From Pedobacter sp. JY14-1 (GTDB lineage: Bacteria; Bacteroidota; Bacteroidia; Sphingobacteriales; Sphingobacteriaceae): 64,000 nucleotides of DNA. The translations under genes were made by a program, and so were the position numbers. Within the stretch, counting starts at the first letter, position 1, and each line of letters begins with the position of its first letter. Under the pieces are notes generated by a model. The model made no database searches. It was not told where the DNA came from and saw nothing but the letters and a program-made list of their open reading frames with translations. Positions 56,818 to 64,000 of this stretch are shown one piece after another. Where the stretch lies: the NCBI RefSeq assembly GCF_029269825.1, contig NZ_JARJHU010000002.1, positions 172,770 through 236,769 of the forward strand, given 5' to 3'.

Positions 56818-58119
56818 ATGGATGATTTCCTAGCCGCCCGTCTCCAAATGGCCTTTTCTCTTGGCTTTCACATCGTATTTGCCTGTATCGGAATGGTCAT
56901 GCCCTTTTTCATGTCTGTAGCGCATTTTTACTGGATCAAAACCGGGAAGCCAGTCTACCGTGACCTTACGAAAGCCTGGAGCAGGGGTGTGGCCATATTC
57001 TTCGCTACCGGAGCGGTTTCCGGAACCGTGTTGTCCTTTGAGCTCGGGTTGCTCTGGCCAGGCTTCATGGAACATGCCGGGCCGATTTTCGGAATGCCGT
57101 TTTCGCTCGAAGGAACAGCTTTTTTTATAGAGGCTATCGCCCTGGGCTTTTACCTTTACGGCTGGGACAAACTCAGACCTTGGTTCCATTGGGGTACAGG
57201 TGTTGTTGTCGGGATCAGCGGGTTACTGTCGGGCATCCTGGTCGTTGCCGCTAATTCCTGGATGAACAGCCCCTCCGGTTTTGATTTTGTGGACGGCAAG
57301 TACCTCAATATAGATCCGATTGCCGCTATGTTCAATCCTGCCTGGTTTTCCCAGGCGTTGCACATGTGTCTGGCCGCATTTGTTTCCACAGGCTTCGCCG
57401 TAGCAGGTGTGCACGCGCTGATGATCCTTCGTGGCAGTCATATTGCATTTCATAGCAAGGCTTTCCGGATCGCCGCCATTTTCGCTGCCGTAGCCGCCTG
57501 CCTGCAACCCATCAGCGGCGATATCTCTGCAAAAGATGTGGCAAAAAGGCAACCTGCCAAACTTGCCGCTATGGAAGCCCATTTCCATACGCAAAAACGT
57601 GCCCCGCTCATCATCGGCGGCATTCCCGACACTGCGGCCCGCAAAGTCAACTACGCCATTGAACTGCCGGGTATGCTCAGCTTCCTGGCCAGCGGCGATA
57701 TGGATGCAGAAGTGAAGGGCCTTGACCAGATCCCCAGATCTGAACATCCACCCGTAACCGTTACTCACTTTGCCTTCCAGATCATGGTGGGGCTTGGCAC
57801 ACTCATGATACTGATCGCCGTCCTTTATTTTCTTGTACTCTGGAAAAAGAAACAATGGCTCGATAGACGCTGGATGCTATGGATCTTTGTATATGCCACG
57901 CCGCTCGGCTTTATTGCACTGGAAGCAGGCTGGACCGTAACCGAAGTAGGCCGGCAGCCCTGGATTCTGTATGGTATCATGCGGACCGCCGATGCGGTCA
58001 CTCCAATGCCGGGCATTGCCTATTCCTTTTACTTGTTTACAGCAGTGTACATTTCCCTTTCCCTGATCGTTACCTGGCTCCTATACCGCCAGATCAAACA
58101 CTTGAAACTAAGCTCATGA
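56818..58119 (+). CDS. cydA: Cytochrome bd ubiquinol oxidase subunit I
   Basis: 433 residues, nine helices, with heme ligand His18 (SLGFHIVFACIG) and the GRQPWILYGIMRT motif near 374-386, as in CydA. The quinol-binding Q-loop is of the short type found in CIO-like oxidases (total length below the 520 of E. coli CydA). It reduces oxygen to water at low oxygen without pumping protons. ATG at 56818 was chosen, as the longer frame from 56500 is antisense to the lipoprotein gene. The stop overlaps the cydB ATG (58116-58119). Confidence 0.92.
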   Translation: MDDFLAARLQMAFSLGFHIVFACIGMVMPFFMSVAHFYWIKTGKPVYRDLTKAWSRGVAIFFATGAVSGTVLSFELGLLWPGFMEHAGPIFGMPFSLEGTAFFIEAIALGFYLYGWDKLRPWFHWGTGVVVGISGLLSGILVVAANSWMNSPSGFDFVDGKYLNIDPIAAMFNPAWFSQALHMCLAAFVSTGFAVAGVHALMILRGSHIAFHSKAFRIAAIFAAVAACLQPISGDISAKDVAKRQPAKLAAMEAHFHTQKRAPLIIGGIPDTAARKVNYAIELPGMLSFLASGDMDAEVKGLDQIPRSEHPPVTVTHFAFQIMVGLGTLMILIAVLYFLVLWKKKQWLDRRWMLWIFVYATPLGFIALEAGWTVTEVGRQPWILYGIMRTADAVTPMPGIAYSFYLFTAVYISLSLIVTWLLYRQIKHLKLSS

Positions 58120-59153
58120 TCTACGTCGTTATCGTTTTCCTCTGGACATCTATCTTGTTGTACATCCTGCTTGGCGGTGCCGATTTCGGGGCAGGGATTA
58201 TCGAACTGTTTACTTCGCGGGCCAACCAGCCGAAAACCAGGAAGACCATGTACAAGGCCATAGGCCCCATCTGGGAAGCCAATCATATGTGGCTCATCAT
58301 TGCCATTGTGATTCTGTTTGTGGGCTTTCCGGTCATTTACGCTACGGTCTCTATCTACCTGCATATCCCGTTGGTCTGTATGCTGCTGGGCATTATTGCC
58401 CGGGGCACGGCTTTTGTATTCAGGAACTACGATGCTGTTAAAGACGATATGCAGAAAGTCTACACGCCTATCTTCATGTATTCCAGCCTCATTACTCCGT
58501 TGTTCCTGGGCATCATCGCAGGAAGTGCCGTTTCCGGAAAGATCGATCCGGACGCCGGAGATTTCCTTTCTGCCTATATTTTCAGCTGGCTCAACTGGTT
58601 TTCCGTAGCGACGGGTGTATTTACAGTAGCGATCTGTGGCTTTCTGGCCTCTATTTTTATCATTGGCCAGACCGACACTGAAGACAGCCGCAGGCATTTC
58701 ACCAGGAAAGCCAGGGAATGCGTTTTTATCGTCATGTTTGCCGGTGCCCTCGTATTCCTGGCCGCTTATGCAGAAGACGTGCCCCTGATCAACTGGATTT
58801 TTGGCGATATACCCGGCCTTGTTGCCATTATTGCGGCCAGCCTTTCACTTGTGGTCATGTTTTACGCTTTTAAGCAGGAAAGACCCATATTGCTACGCAT
58901 CCTTGCAGGTTTTCAGGTAACCATGATCCTGTTTGCAGCAACCTACAGCCATTTCCCGGACATTGTACTGACCAGGAATGGCAACAATCTTTCCTTGCTT
59001 GCCCATGCCGGGCAATCCGGTTCGATCCGCGCGCTAGGTCTGGCCCTGCTCATTGGCAGTGTATTTATCCTGCCCGCACTGGTTTATCTCATTTACATCT
59101 TCCAGGTCAGAAAAGGAGGGATGGAAGAAAGTCCGGATAGGAAACATTTTTAA
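58116..59153 (+). CDS. cydB: Cytochrome bd ubiquinol oxidase subunit II
   Basis: 345 residues, eight helices; start LWTSILLYILLGGADFGAGI is diagnostic of CydB, followed by GPIWEANHMWLI. Forms the heterodimer with CydA. The start is set by the ATGA overlap with cydA. No CydX-like small gene follows, and no CydDC ABC exporter genes lie nearby, so the assembly factors must be elsewhere. Confidence 0.92.
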   Translation: MIYVVIVFLWTSILLYILLGGADFGAGIIELFTSRANQPKTRKTMYKAIGPIWEANHMWLIIAIVILFVGFPVIYATVSIYLHIPLVCMLLGIIARGTAFVFRNYDAVKDDMQKVYTPIFMYSSLITPLFLGIIAGSAVSGKIDPDAGDFLSAYIFSWLNWFSVATGVFTVAICGFLASIFIIGQTDTEDSRRHFTRKARECVFIVMFAGALVFLAAYAEDVPLINWIFGDIPGLVAIIAASLSLVVMFYAFKQERPILLRILAGFQVTMILFAATYSHFPDIVLTRNGNNLSLLAHAGQSGSIRALGLALLIGSVFILPALVYLIYIFQVRKGGMEESPDRKHF

Positions 59154-59185
59154 AACAAACTGCCCCCCATGTTCCTTTTTACAGC

Positions 59186-59593
59186 ATGGACAGATTAATT
59201 ATAGAAGCCAGTCTTGCAGATGTAAGCGGCATTTACCTCTCCAAGCCTGACAGCAGCCATTTTTCTCCGGCGGTAATCCTCGAATTTAAGCCCTCCCATG
59301 CCGAACAGGCAGGCAATGCATTTGCCGCCCTTAAAAAGATCGCCGGTGCCGCTGCAATTGAACTTGCCATCTGCAGGACACTTTCGGCAGGTGTTTATGA
59401 CCTTGAGATCAAGACCGGCAATCTCGATGAACCCGTGCGCATCTGCAACAAAGGTATCGGTCGGGAGACCCTGGAAGCTCTGGAGTCACAGACTTTATTG
59501 AATGAAGAATTATTGCTGGGTAGCAATATACTGCCAGCAGAAGACTGGCTCAGGGTACGGGCCGCCCACGTGAAAGACTGCACGCTACCATAG
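59186..59593 (+). CDS. Hypothetical protein
   Basis: 135 residues, soluble, no signal peptide. Alternating strands and helices: LIIEASLADVSGIYLSKPDS, then HAEQAGNAFAALKKIAGAAA and the final DWLRVRAAHVKDCTLP. I do not recognise a family. It begins 33 bp after cydB in the same direction and may be the last gene of the cyd operon. Confidence 0.6.
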   Translation: MDRLIIEASLADVSGIYLSKPDSSHFSPAVILEFKPSHAEQAGNAFAALKKIAGAAAIELAICRTLSAGVYDLEIKTGNLDEPVRICNKGIGRETLEALESQTLLNEELLLGSNILPAEDWLRVRAAHVKDCTLP

Positions 59594-59706
59594 CCCGATT
59601 GTAACAAAAATGCGTCATAGCTATTCTTTTGTTTAAGTTGATTAAACCTGTACCACAGTAATGAGTCTTACCCGAAACATTAAAGAAAGGCATTAATCGC
59701 ACAGAT

Positions 59707-60564
59707 ATGAAAAAGACGTATTACAGGGGCATTATCTTAGCAGGCATCTGCCTCGCGTTTTCAGCAGGCATGGCTGTCCAGGCCCAGAAGCTGAAGAATG
59801 TACAGGAAGGCGGCGTAGTTGCGCCCGCAGGCATCAGGGTAGATGGAAAGGATACCGAATGGAACAATATATTTCAGGCAGAAAATAAAACCACCAGTCT
59901 CTTTTATACCATGAGCAACGACGATAAGAACCTGTATCTGGTCGTTAAGTCTGTCGATGTAGCCAATAATTCGAAGATAATGGCAGGCGGTATTACCCTG
60001 GCCATTAATACCGAAGGCAAGAAAAAGGAAAGTGACGCCATTACATTGACTTATCCCCTAATTAACCGCAACAATCCTGGAGGTGGCGAAAGACGTCGCG
60101 TGGGTGGTTTTTTCGGTGGTGGCCAGGGAGGTGGTGGTCAGCGTTCTGCAGAACAACGCGACTCTATGATGGCTGCTATGCAGAAAACCCAGCTGGCCCA
60201 GGTAAAGGAAATCAAGATCAAAAACTTCAAGAACACCACAGACACGCTGGTTTCTATTTATAACGATCTCGGCATTAAGGCAGTCGCCAGAATCAATGAC
60301 GATAAGAGCCTTTTTTATGAACTGGCCATTCCATTGGAATCGCTTGGCCTTTCCAGGACATCGCCCAGGGAATTTGCCTATAATGTAAAGCTGAACGGTT
60401 TACAGCTCCCCGGGTTAGACGGTGGAGGCTTTGGTGGTGGACGAGGTAATGGCGGTGGCGGCTTTGGTGGCGGCCGTGGGCCGGGTGGCCGTGGACCGGG
60501 CGGCATTGACTTTCAGGCACTGACCAGTCCAACCGATTTCTGGGGAAAATATACGCTTAAGTAA
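59707..60564 (+). CDS. Secreted Gly-rich protein with CBM9-like N-terminal domain
   Basis: 285 residues with a signal peptide (about 1-26). Residues 30-125 resemble the CBM9/DOMON-type beta domain (GIRVDGKDTEWNNIFQAEN, then DDKNLYLVVKSVDVANNSK). Two Gly/Arg-rich stretches follow at about 120-148 and 238-265 (GGGFGGGRGNGGGGFGGGRG) around a second strand-rich part. It should be exported, perhaps as surface or secreted matter. It precedes a TonB-type receptor by 39 bp, forming a pair. Confidence 0.7.
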   Translation: MKKTYYRGIILAGICLAFSAGMAVQAQKLKNVQEGGVVAPAGIRVDGKDTEWNNIFQAENKTTSLFYTMSNDDKNLYLVVKSVDVANNSKIMAGGITLAINTEGKKKESDAITLTYPLINRNNPGGGERRRVGGFFGGGQGGGGQRSAEQRDSMMAAMQKTQLAQVKEIKIKNFKNTTDTLVSIYNDLGIKAVARINDDKSLFYELAIPLESLGLSRTSPREFAYNVKLNGLQLPGLDGGGFGGGRGNGGGGFGGGRGPGGRGPGGIDFQALTSPTDFWGKYTLK

Positions 60565-60603
60565 GCAGCATCCTTATACCCGACACACCTAAACAACACA
60601 CAA

Positions 60604-63438
60604 ATGAATCATTTAAAGAATGCTGTTCTTACCGGCCTTTTATTGGCCGCTTCTCTTGTACTGAATGCCCAGGAAAACAACAAGCAAGACCCCCCGCCGC
60701 CACTGCCTGTCCGGGAAGTGAGCGGTATCGTTAAAGATACGACTGATCTGGGCGTCATCGGCGCAACCGTAAGCCTTACCTCCGATAAAGATACGCTCAA
60801 AACCAGTACCAACAGCGATGGGATCTTTATTTTTAAAAACGTCAGATCGGCCACCTACACCATCGTGGTGCAGAGCATCGGCTATAAAACCACTGCGCCG
60901 ATGCGCTTCAAACAGAATGACCTTGCGCCGCGTATCGTCATGGACCCGATCATTATGAAGGAAGATAAAAACCTGTTGAATGAGGTCGTTATCAATGGTA
61001 CTCCTTCCATTACTTATAAAACAGATACTGTAGAGTATAAGGCAAGTGATTATGTCGTGCGTAAGAATGCTACTGTAGATGAACTGCTGAAAAAGATGGA
61101 GGGAATGGAAGTAGGTAATGATGGCTCGCTGATCCACCAGGGGCAGAACGTAACCAAGGCCAAGCTTAACGGTAAGGAATACCTGGGCGGTGATCTTGCC
61201 AATGCGATAAAAAACCTGCCTGCGGAGATTGTAGATAAGATACAGATTGTTGATGACTACGGCGACCAGGCCGCCAGGACAGGTGTGAAAGATGGTGATC
61301 CTGAAAAGATACTCAATATTACCACGCGTACGGACAAATCTGTAGGCAATATGCTGAACGTGAATGCAGCAGCGGGTAACAATGACCGTTATGAAGCAGG
61401 TGCGTTCGGTACACGAATTAATGGTAACCAGCAGATCGGTGTAAACGGCAATTTCCGTAACACCGTGAACGGAGTAGCCGGTGACGGTGGCAGAGGCAGG
61501 GAAGGAGGCGGTGGCGGGGGCAATGCTACAGGTGGTACGACTACTTCGGGTAATGCCTCGCTGAGTGTGAGGGATAAGATCGGCAAAAAGATCAATTACA
61601 ACTTCAACTACAATTTCAACGGACGGGATGTCAATACCCTCAACAATAGTTTTTCCAAGTCGGTGACCCGTATCTTAGATCCGGTCACCCAACAGCGACT
61701 GGATACGGCTACTTTTGCATCCAGAATGGGGGAGAGTAACAATAACAGCTGGGCGCATACGGTGCGGCTGGAAGTAGAGGCCGACCTTGACAGCAGTAAC
61801 TTCCTTAGGGTAATTCCCAGTTTTAATTACAGTTCGTCAGGTAATATGCGACGGGATACGGTATTTCAGGATGGTTTCCGGCACCAGGACCAGATCAGCA
61901 TGAACAATACCGATAACCGGACTCCCAGATTTGGCCTGTCGGTATTTTATCAGCATATTTTTAAGAAACCCAGACGAAACCTGTCCTTCCAGGTAGACCT
62001 GAACAGCAATAACCAGGAAAGTGAGCGTCAGCAGGACACAAGGCTGCGCATCTATGGCGACTCACTGGAAACTCCTTCCCTGGCAACGGATTCGCTGGTA
62101 AACCGGATTATCGCACGCAGGAATTTACAGGATAATTACCGGGGCAGCCTGACTTATGTGGAACCGCTTACCCTCAACTCTCAACTGGAATTTAATGCTC
62201 AGGTAAATTACAACGGTTATGATAACAATGCTACAACGAGGAATATCCTGCCTTCAGGCCTTTCGCAGGTAATCGACTCGCTGAGTAACATCTACGACTA
62301 TTCTTTTACCCAGGGACGCGTTGCACTGAACTACCGATATGGCATGAGCAATACGTCCAAGATAAGGATATCTGCCGGTATTACCGGTGTTCCTGCACTC
62401 CTGCAGGGTACTAAGGTCAGTCTTGGAACCACTACCAGGAGAAGTAGTTTCAATGTCATTCCGATCGCCAGGTTTGAGTACCTCTGGTCAAGACAACACA
62501 AAATCGCGTTTAACTATTCGGGCAATGCAGTCGAGCCAAGTTTTGACCAGATACAACCCGTACGCGATGTAACCAACCCCAACAATCCCATCATTGGTAA
62601 CCCAGACCTGAAAGCTACTTTTGTCCATACGATCCGTACCGATTATAATAACTATATCTCAAACTCGAGATTAAACTATTCGGTAAACGGTGCATTTTCT
62701 TTTACAGACAATGCCGTGATCCAGAATAACTTCGACCGTGTAGACAATAGTGGTAAGGCCCCGCTCCGTATTGTAGAGACTTACTTCACCAATATGGACG
62801 GTACTTATAATGCGAATGCCAATTATTCGGTCAACAAGCAACTGGACAACCGCAAATACAACATTGCATTTAGCGGCAGGGTAGCTTATGACCACCGCGT
62901 CTCGCTGAACAACGGTCAAAAGAACATCAATACGGTAAAGACCTTCATTGAGCGGTTCGGACCCAGGATCAACCCTACTGAATGGTTTGAGATTAATCCT
63001 TATGTATCGCATACTTATACGCTTTCCAACAACACACTGTTCAATAACTCAACTGAGCTGAAGACCCTGTCGTTTAACCTTGACGGCCGCGTCTATATCG
63101 GGGAGACCTTGCTCTTTGGTTATGACGCCAGTAAGAGTTATGTACGCGGTACAAGCCAGAACGTGAATACCAGTCCGCTGGTGATCAATATGTTTTTAGA
63201 GAAGGAACTGTTTAACCGTCGCGGTAAGATCGGCCTGCAGGCCTTTGACATCCTGGCCCAGAACAATTTTGTGAACCTTGATGTAGATGCAAACGGCGGT
63301 TATACCCAGACGAGATCAAATGCATTAAGCCGTTATTTTATGCTGCGTTTCAGTATGCGTCTGCAGAAATGGAGTGGTGCTCAAGGCAGAAATGGCAGAC
63401 CGGTGATGCGCAGGGGAGACGGTAGTTTTATGAATTAA
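60604..63438 (+). CDS. TonB-type outer-membrane receptor with carboxypeptidase-regulatory domain
   Basis: 944 residues with a signal peptide (about 1-22). CarboxypepD_reg-like domain about 38-120 (GIVKDTTDLGVIGATVSLTS), plug about 130-245 (VRKNATVDELLKKMEGMEV), and the large barrel from about 260 to the end. Short Gly-rich loops at about 285-320 (GGRGREGGGGGGNATGG) echo the Gly/Arg stretches of the preceding protein. The barrel resembles the outer membrane beta-barrel 3 group rather than typical SusC. The ligand is unknown; no SusD partner is present. Confidence 0.88.
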   Translation: MNHLKNAVLTGLLLAASLVLNAQENNKQDPPPPLPVREVSGIVKDTTDLGVIGATVSLTSDKDTLKTSTNSDGIFIFKNVRSATYTIVVQSIGYKTTAPMRFKQNDLAPRIVMDPIIMKEDKNLLNEVVINGTPSITYKTDTVEYKASDYVVRKNATVDELLKKMEGMEVGNDGSLIHQGQNVTKAKLNGKEYLGGDLANAIKNLPAEIVDKIQIVDDYGDQAARTGVKDGDPEKILNITTRTDKSVGNMLNVNAAAGNNDRYEAGAFGTRINGNQQIGVNGNFRNTVNGVAGDGGRGREGGGGGGNATGGTTTSGNASLSVRDKIGKKINYNFNYNFNGRDVNTLNNSFSKSVTRILDPVTQQRLDTATFASRMGESNNNSWAHTVRLEVEADLDSSNFLRVIPSFNYSSSGNMRRDTVFQDGFRHQDQISMNNTDNRTPRFGLSVFYQHIFKKPRRNLSFQVDLNSNNQESERQQDTRLRIYGDSLETPSLATDSLVNRIIARRNLQDNYRGSLTYVEPLTLNSQLEFNAQVNYNGYDNNATTRNILPSGLSQVIDSLSNIYDYSFTQGRVALNYRYGMSNTSKIRISAGITGVPALLQGTKVSLGTTTRRSSFNVIPIARFEYLWSRQHKIAFNYSGNAVEPSFDQIQPVRDVTNPNNPIIGNPDLKATFVHTIRTDYNNYISNSRLNYSVNGAFSFTDNAVIQNNFDRVDNSGKAPLRIVETYFTNMDGTYNANANYSVNKQLDNRKYNIAFSGRVAYDHRVSLNNGQKNINTVKTFIERFGPRINPTEWFEINPYVSHTYTLSNNTLFNNSTELKTLSFNLDGRVYIGETLLFGYDASKSYVRGTSQNVNTSPLVINMFLEKELFNRRGKIGLQAFDILAQNNFVNLDVDANGGYTQTRSNALSRYFMLRFSMRLQKWSGAQGRNGRPVMRRGDGSFMN

Positions 63439-63549
63439 GTGTTTTGAGTGTCAAGTGAGTGTATGCACTAGGTTCTATTGATATACACTGCAGATAAGTT
63501 GTGAGAGACTTCGGTATTAGTTCCGGGTTGGACTATCGTTGTACTATTG

Positions 63550-63607
63550 TTGAACTATGGTTGGACTATCCTTGAACTATCCCTTTGATAGTCCAACCAT
63601 AGTTCAA
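63550..63607. repeat. Perfect 21-bp inverted repeat with an 11-bp repeat array
   Basis: Arms at 63550-63570 and 63587-63607 are exact reverse complements around a 16-nt spacer. The arms and the sequence before them (from 63530) are built of a repeated 11-bp unit of the form GnACTATnnTT, about five copies in a row. Roughly 110 bp after the receptor stop. No T-run follows, so it is not a normal terminator. Confidence 0.7.
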
Positions 63608-63825
63608 GGATATTGCAATCATATGCTAACGATAGTTTAATCCTGAATTTATCCGCTATTTATACCATATATAAAGAGTAATGATAGGGTACATTGGCTT
63701 ATCTTATTTTTTTAGCTGCGGGGTCAGTCGTTGCTTTCGCTTTTGCGGCATCCAAATTTGCAATTTTTTCTCCTTGTTTATCAGGGGGTTTATGTTTGTG
63801 GTGTCAGAAATGTTTGCTGGGTGCT

Positions 63826-63855
63826 TTGCAGGAGTAAAAAAGATTTCTACTTTTG
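63826..63855 (+). promoter_or_regulatory. Strong Bacteroidota-type promoter (P1)
   Basis: TTG at 63826-63828, exactly 19 bp, TACTTTTG at 63848-63855: a complete match to TTG-N19-TAnnTTTG. Start near 63861. No ORF follows before the window edge. Confidence 0.75.
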
Positions 63856-63978
63856 CACTCCGCTTCGGAAGGAAGGGGTTTGACTGAAAGGCTGGAGGGA
63901 TGATGGTTGAGTGTGGCTTGATTTGATTTTTGGTTGTTTATCCGGTAACGGGGCAACAAAAAAAAGAAAAAAAAGTTC

Positions 63979-64000
63979 TTGACGAAGCCAAAAAGATTCC
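63979..64000 (+). promoter_or_regulatory. Left part of a second promoter (P2) cut by the window edge
   Basis: TTG at 63979-63981, preceded by an A-rich stretch and followed by exactly 19 bases before the window ends. By the consensus the next eight bases should read TAnnTTTG. Confidence 0.55.

Larger units (their letters stand above)
63439..64000. other. 562-bp intergenic region at the right edge
   Basis: Holds the inverted repeat and two promoters listed separately. A 68-codon frame at 63681-63887 is Cys/Phe-rich and runs through the first promoter, so I do not call it. The right part is A-rich, like the approach to a strongly transcribed stable-RNA operon. Confidence 0.55.

Noticed and set aside
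57223..57855. 210-codon frame antisense within cydA
   Set aside because: Composition is rich in His, Arg and Cys without pattern; shadow of helix-coding DNA.
63530..63610. CRISPR-like array at the repeated 11-bp units
   Set aside because: Units are only 11 bp, contiguous without spacers, and no cas genes are in the window.
63681..63887. 68-codon frame in the last intergenic region
   Set aside because: Cys/Phe-rich, no ribosome site, and it runs across a perfect promoter at 63826-63855.

Overview
The window looks like chromosome of a member of the Bacteroidota, most likely a Sphingobacteriaceae species close to Pedobacter (inference from content; no search was run). The evidence is: promoters of the Bacteroidota form TTG-N19-TAnnTTTG; a SusC-like TonB receptor with an N-terminal carboxypeptidase-regulatory domain; a fused ResB/CcsA cytochrome c maturation protein; GH29 fucosidases with C-terminal sugar-binding modules; an ECF sigma operon; and many small exported lipoproteins. 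I see no phage, insertion sequence, CRISPR array or tRNA.

Layout. 0-8 kb: the tail of a fucosidase-like gene, then a leftward heavy-metal efflux system (response regulator, histidine kinase, TolC-type channel, adaptor lipoprotein, CzcA-type RND pump). A textbook promoter and four 11-bp direct repeats lie upstream of the channel gene. 8-20 kb: an SGNH plus alpha/beta hydrolase fusion, ccsBA, a DUF421 protein with a zinc ribbon, DinB and WYL genes overlapping tail to tail, DUF4142, a lipoprotein, DUF202, then an apparently orphan sigma-54 promoter with a tandem enhancer and terminator, and a four-gene ECF sigma operon. 20-26 kb: a second two-component system facing a GH29 fucosidase across 11-bp repeats, a cold shock gene whose terminator abuts a fatty acid desaturase, and a NYN-LOTUS protein. 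26-38 kb: a patchwork of small single genes (VOC, serine hydrolase, SnoaL, MepB, amylase, DinB, DUF1810, GIN, ArsR-SRPBCC, GNAT, Dabb, MFS) with decayed genes (truncated DoxX, DUF2059 tail) and a candidate 60-nt small RNA. 38-48 kb: FG-GAP protein, a phosphodiesterase-like plus alkaline phosphatase fusion, a DsbA-AraC-quinone reductase operon, SDR, TetR-DoxX and a LEA-type lipoprotein. 48-56 kb: a large PIG-L deacetylase, a 29-residue membrane microprotein and a sodium:solute symporter in one overlapping operon, then DUF2911 and an M1 aminopeptidase. 56-64 kb: a lipoprotein, cytochrome bd oxidase (cydAB), a Gly-rich secreted protein with its TonB-type receptor, a hairpin repeat and two tandem strong promoters that end at the window edge and probably drive an rRNA or tRNA operon just outside.

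The genes are mostly envelope, stress and scavenging functions. The regulatory DNA is unusually legible. Direct repeats of 11 bp stand beside both two-component systems, palindromes cover the ArsR promoter, and two short sigma-dependent transcription units contain no gene. I consider these non-coding units, the cold shock-desaturase terminator arrangement and the deacetylase-microprotein-symporter operon the best candidates for something undescribed. The fusions and remnants are secondary.
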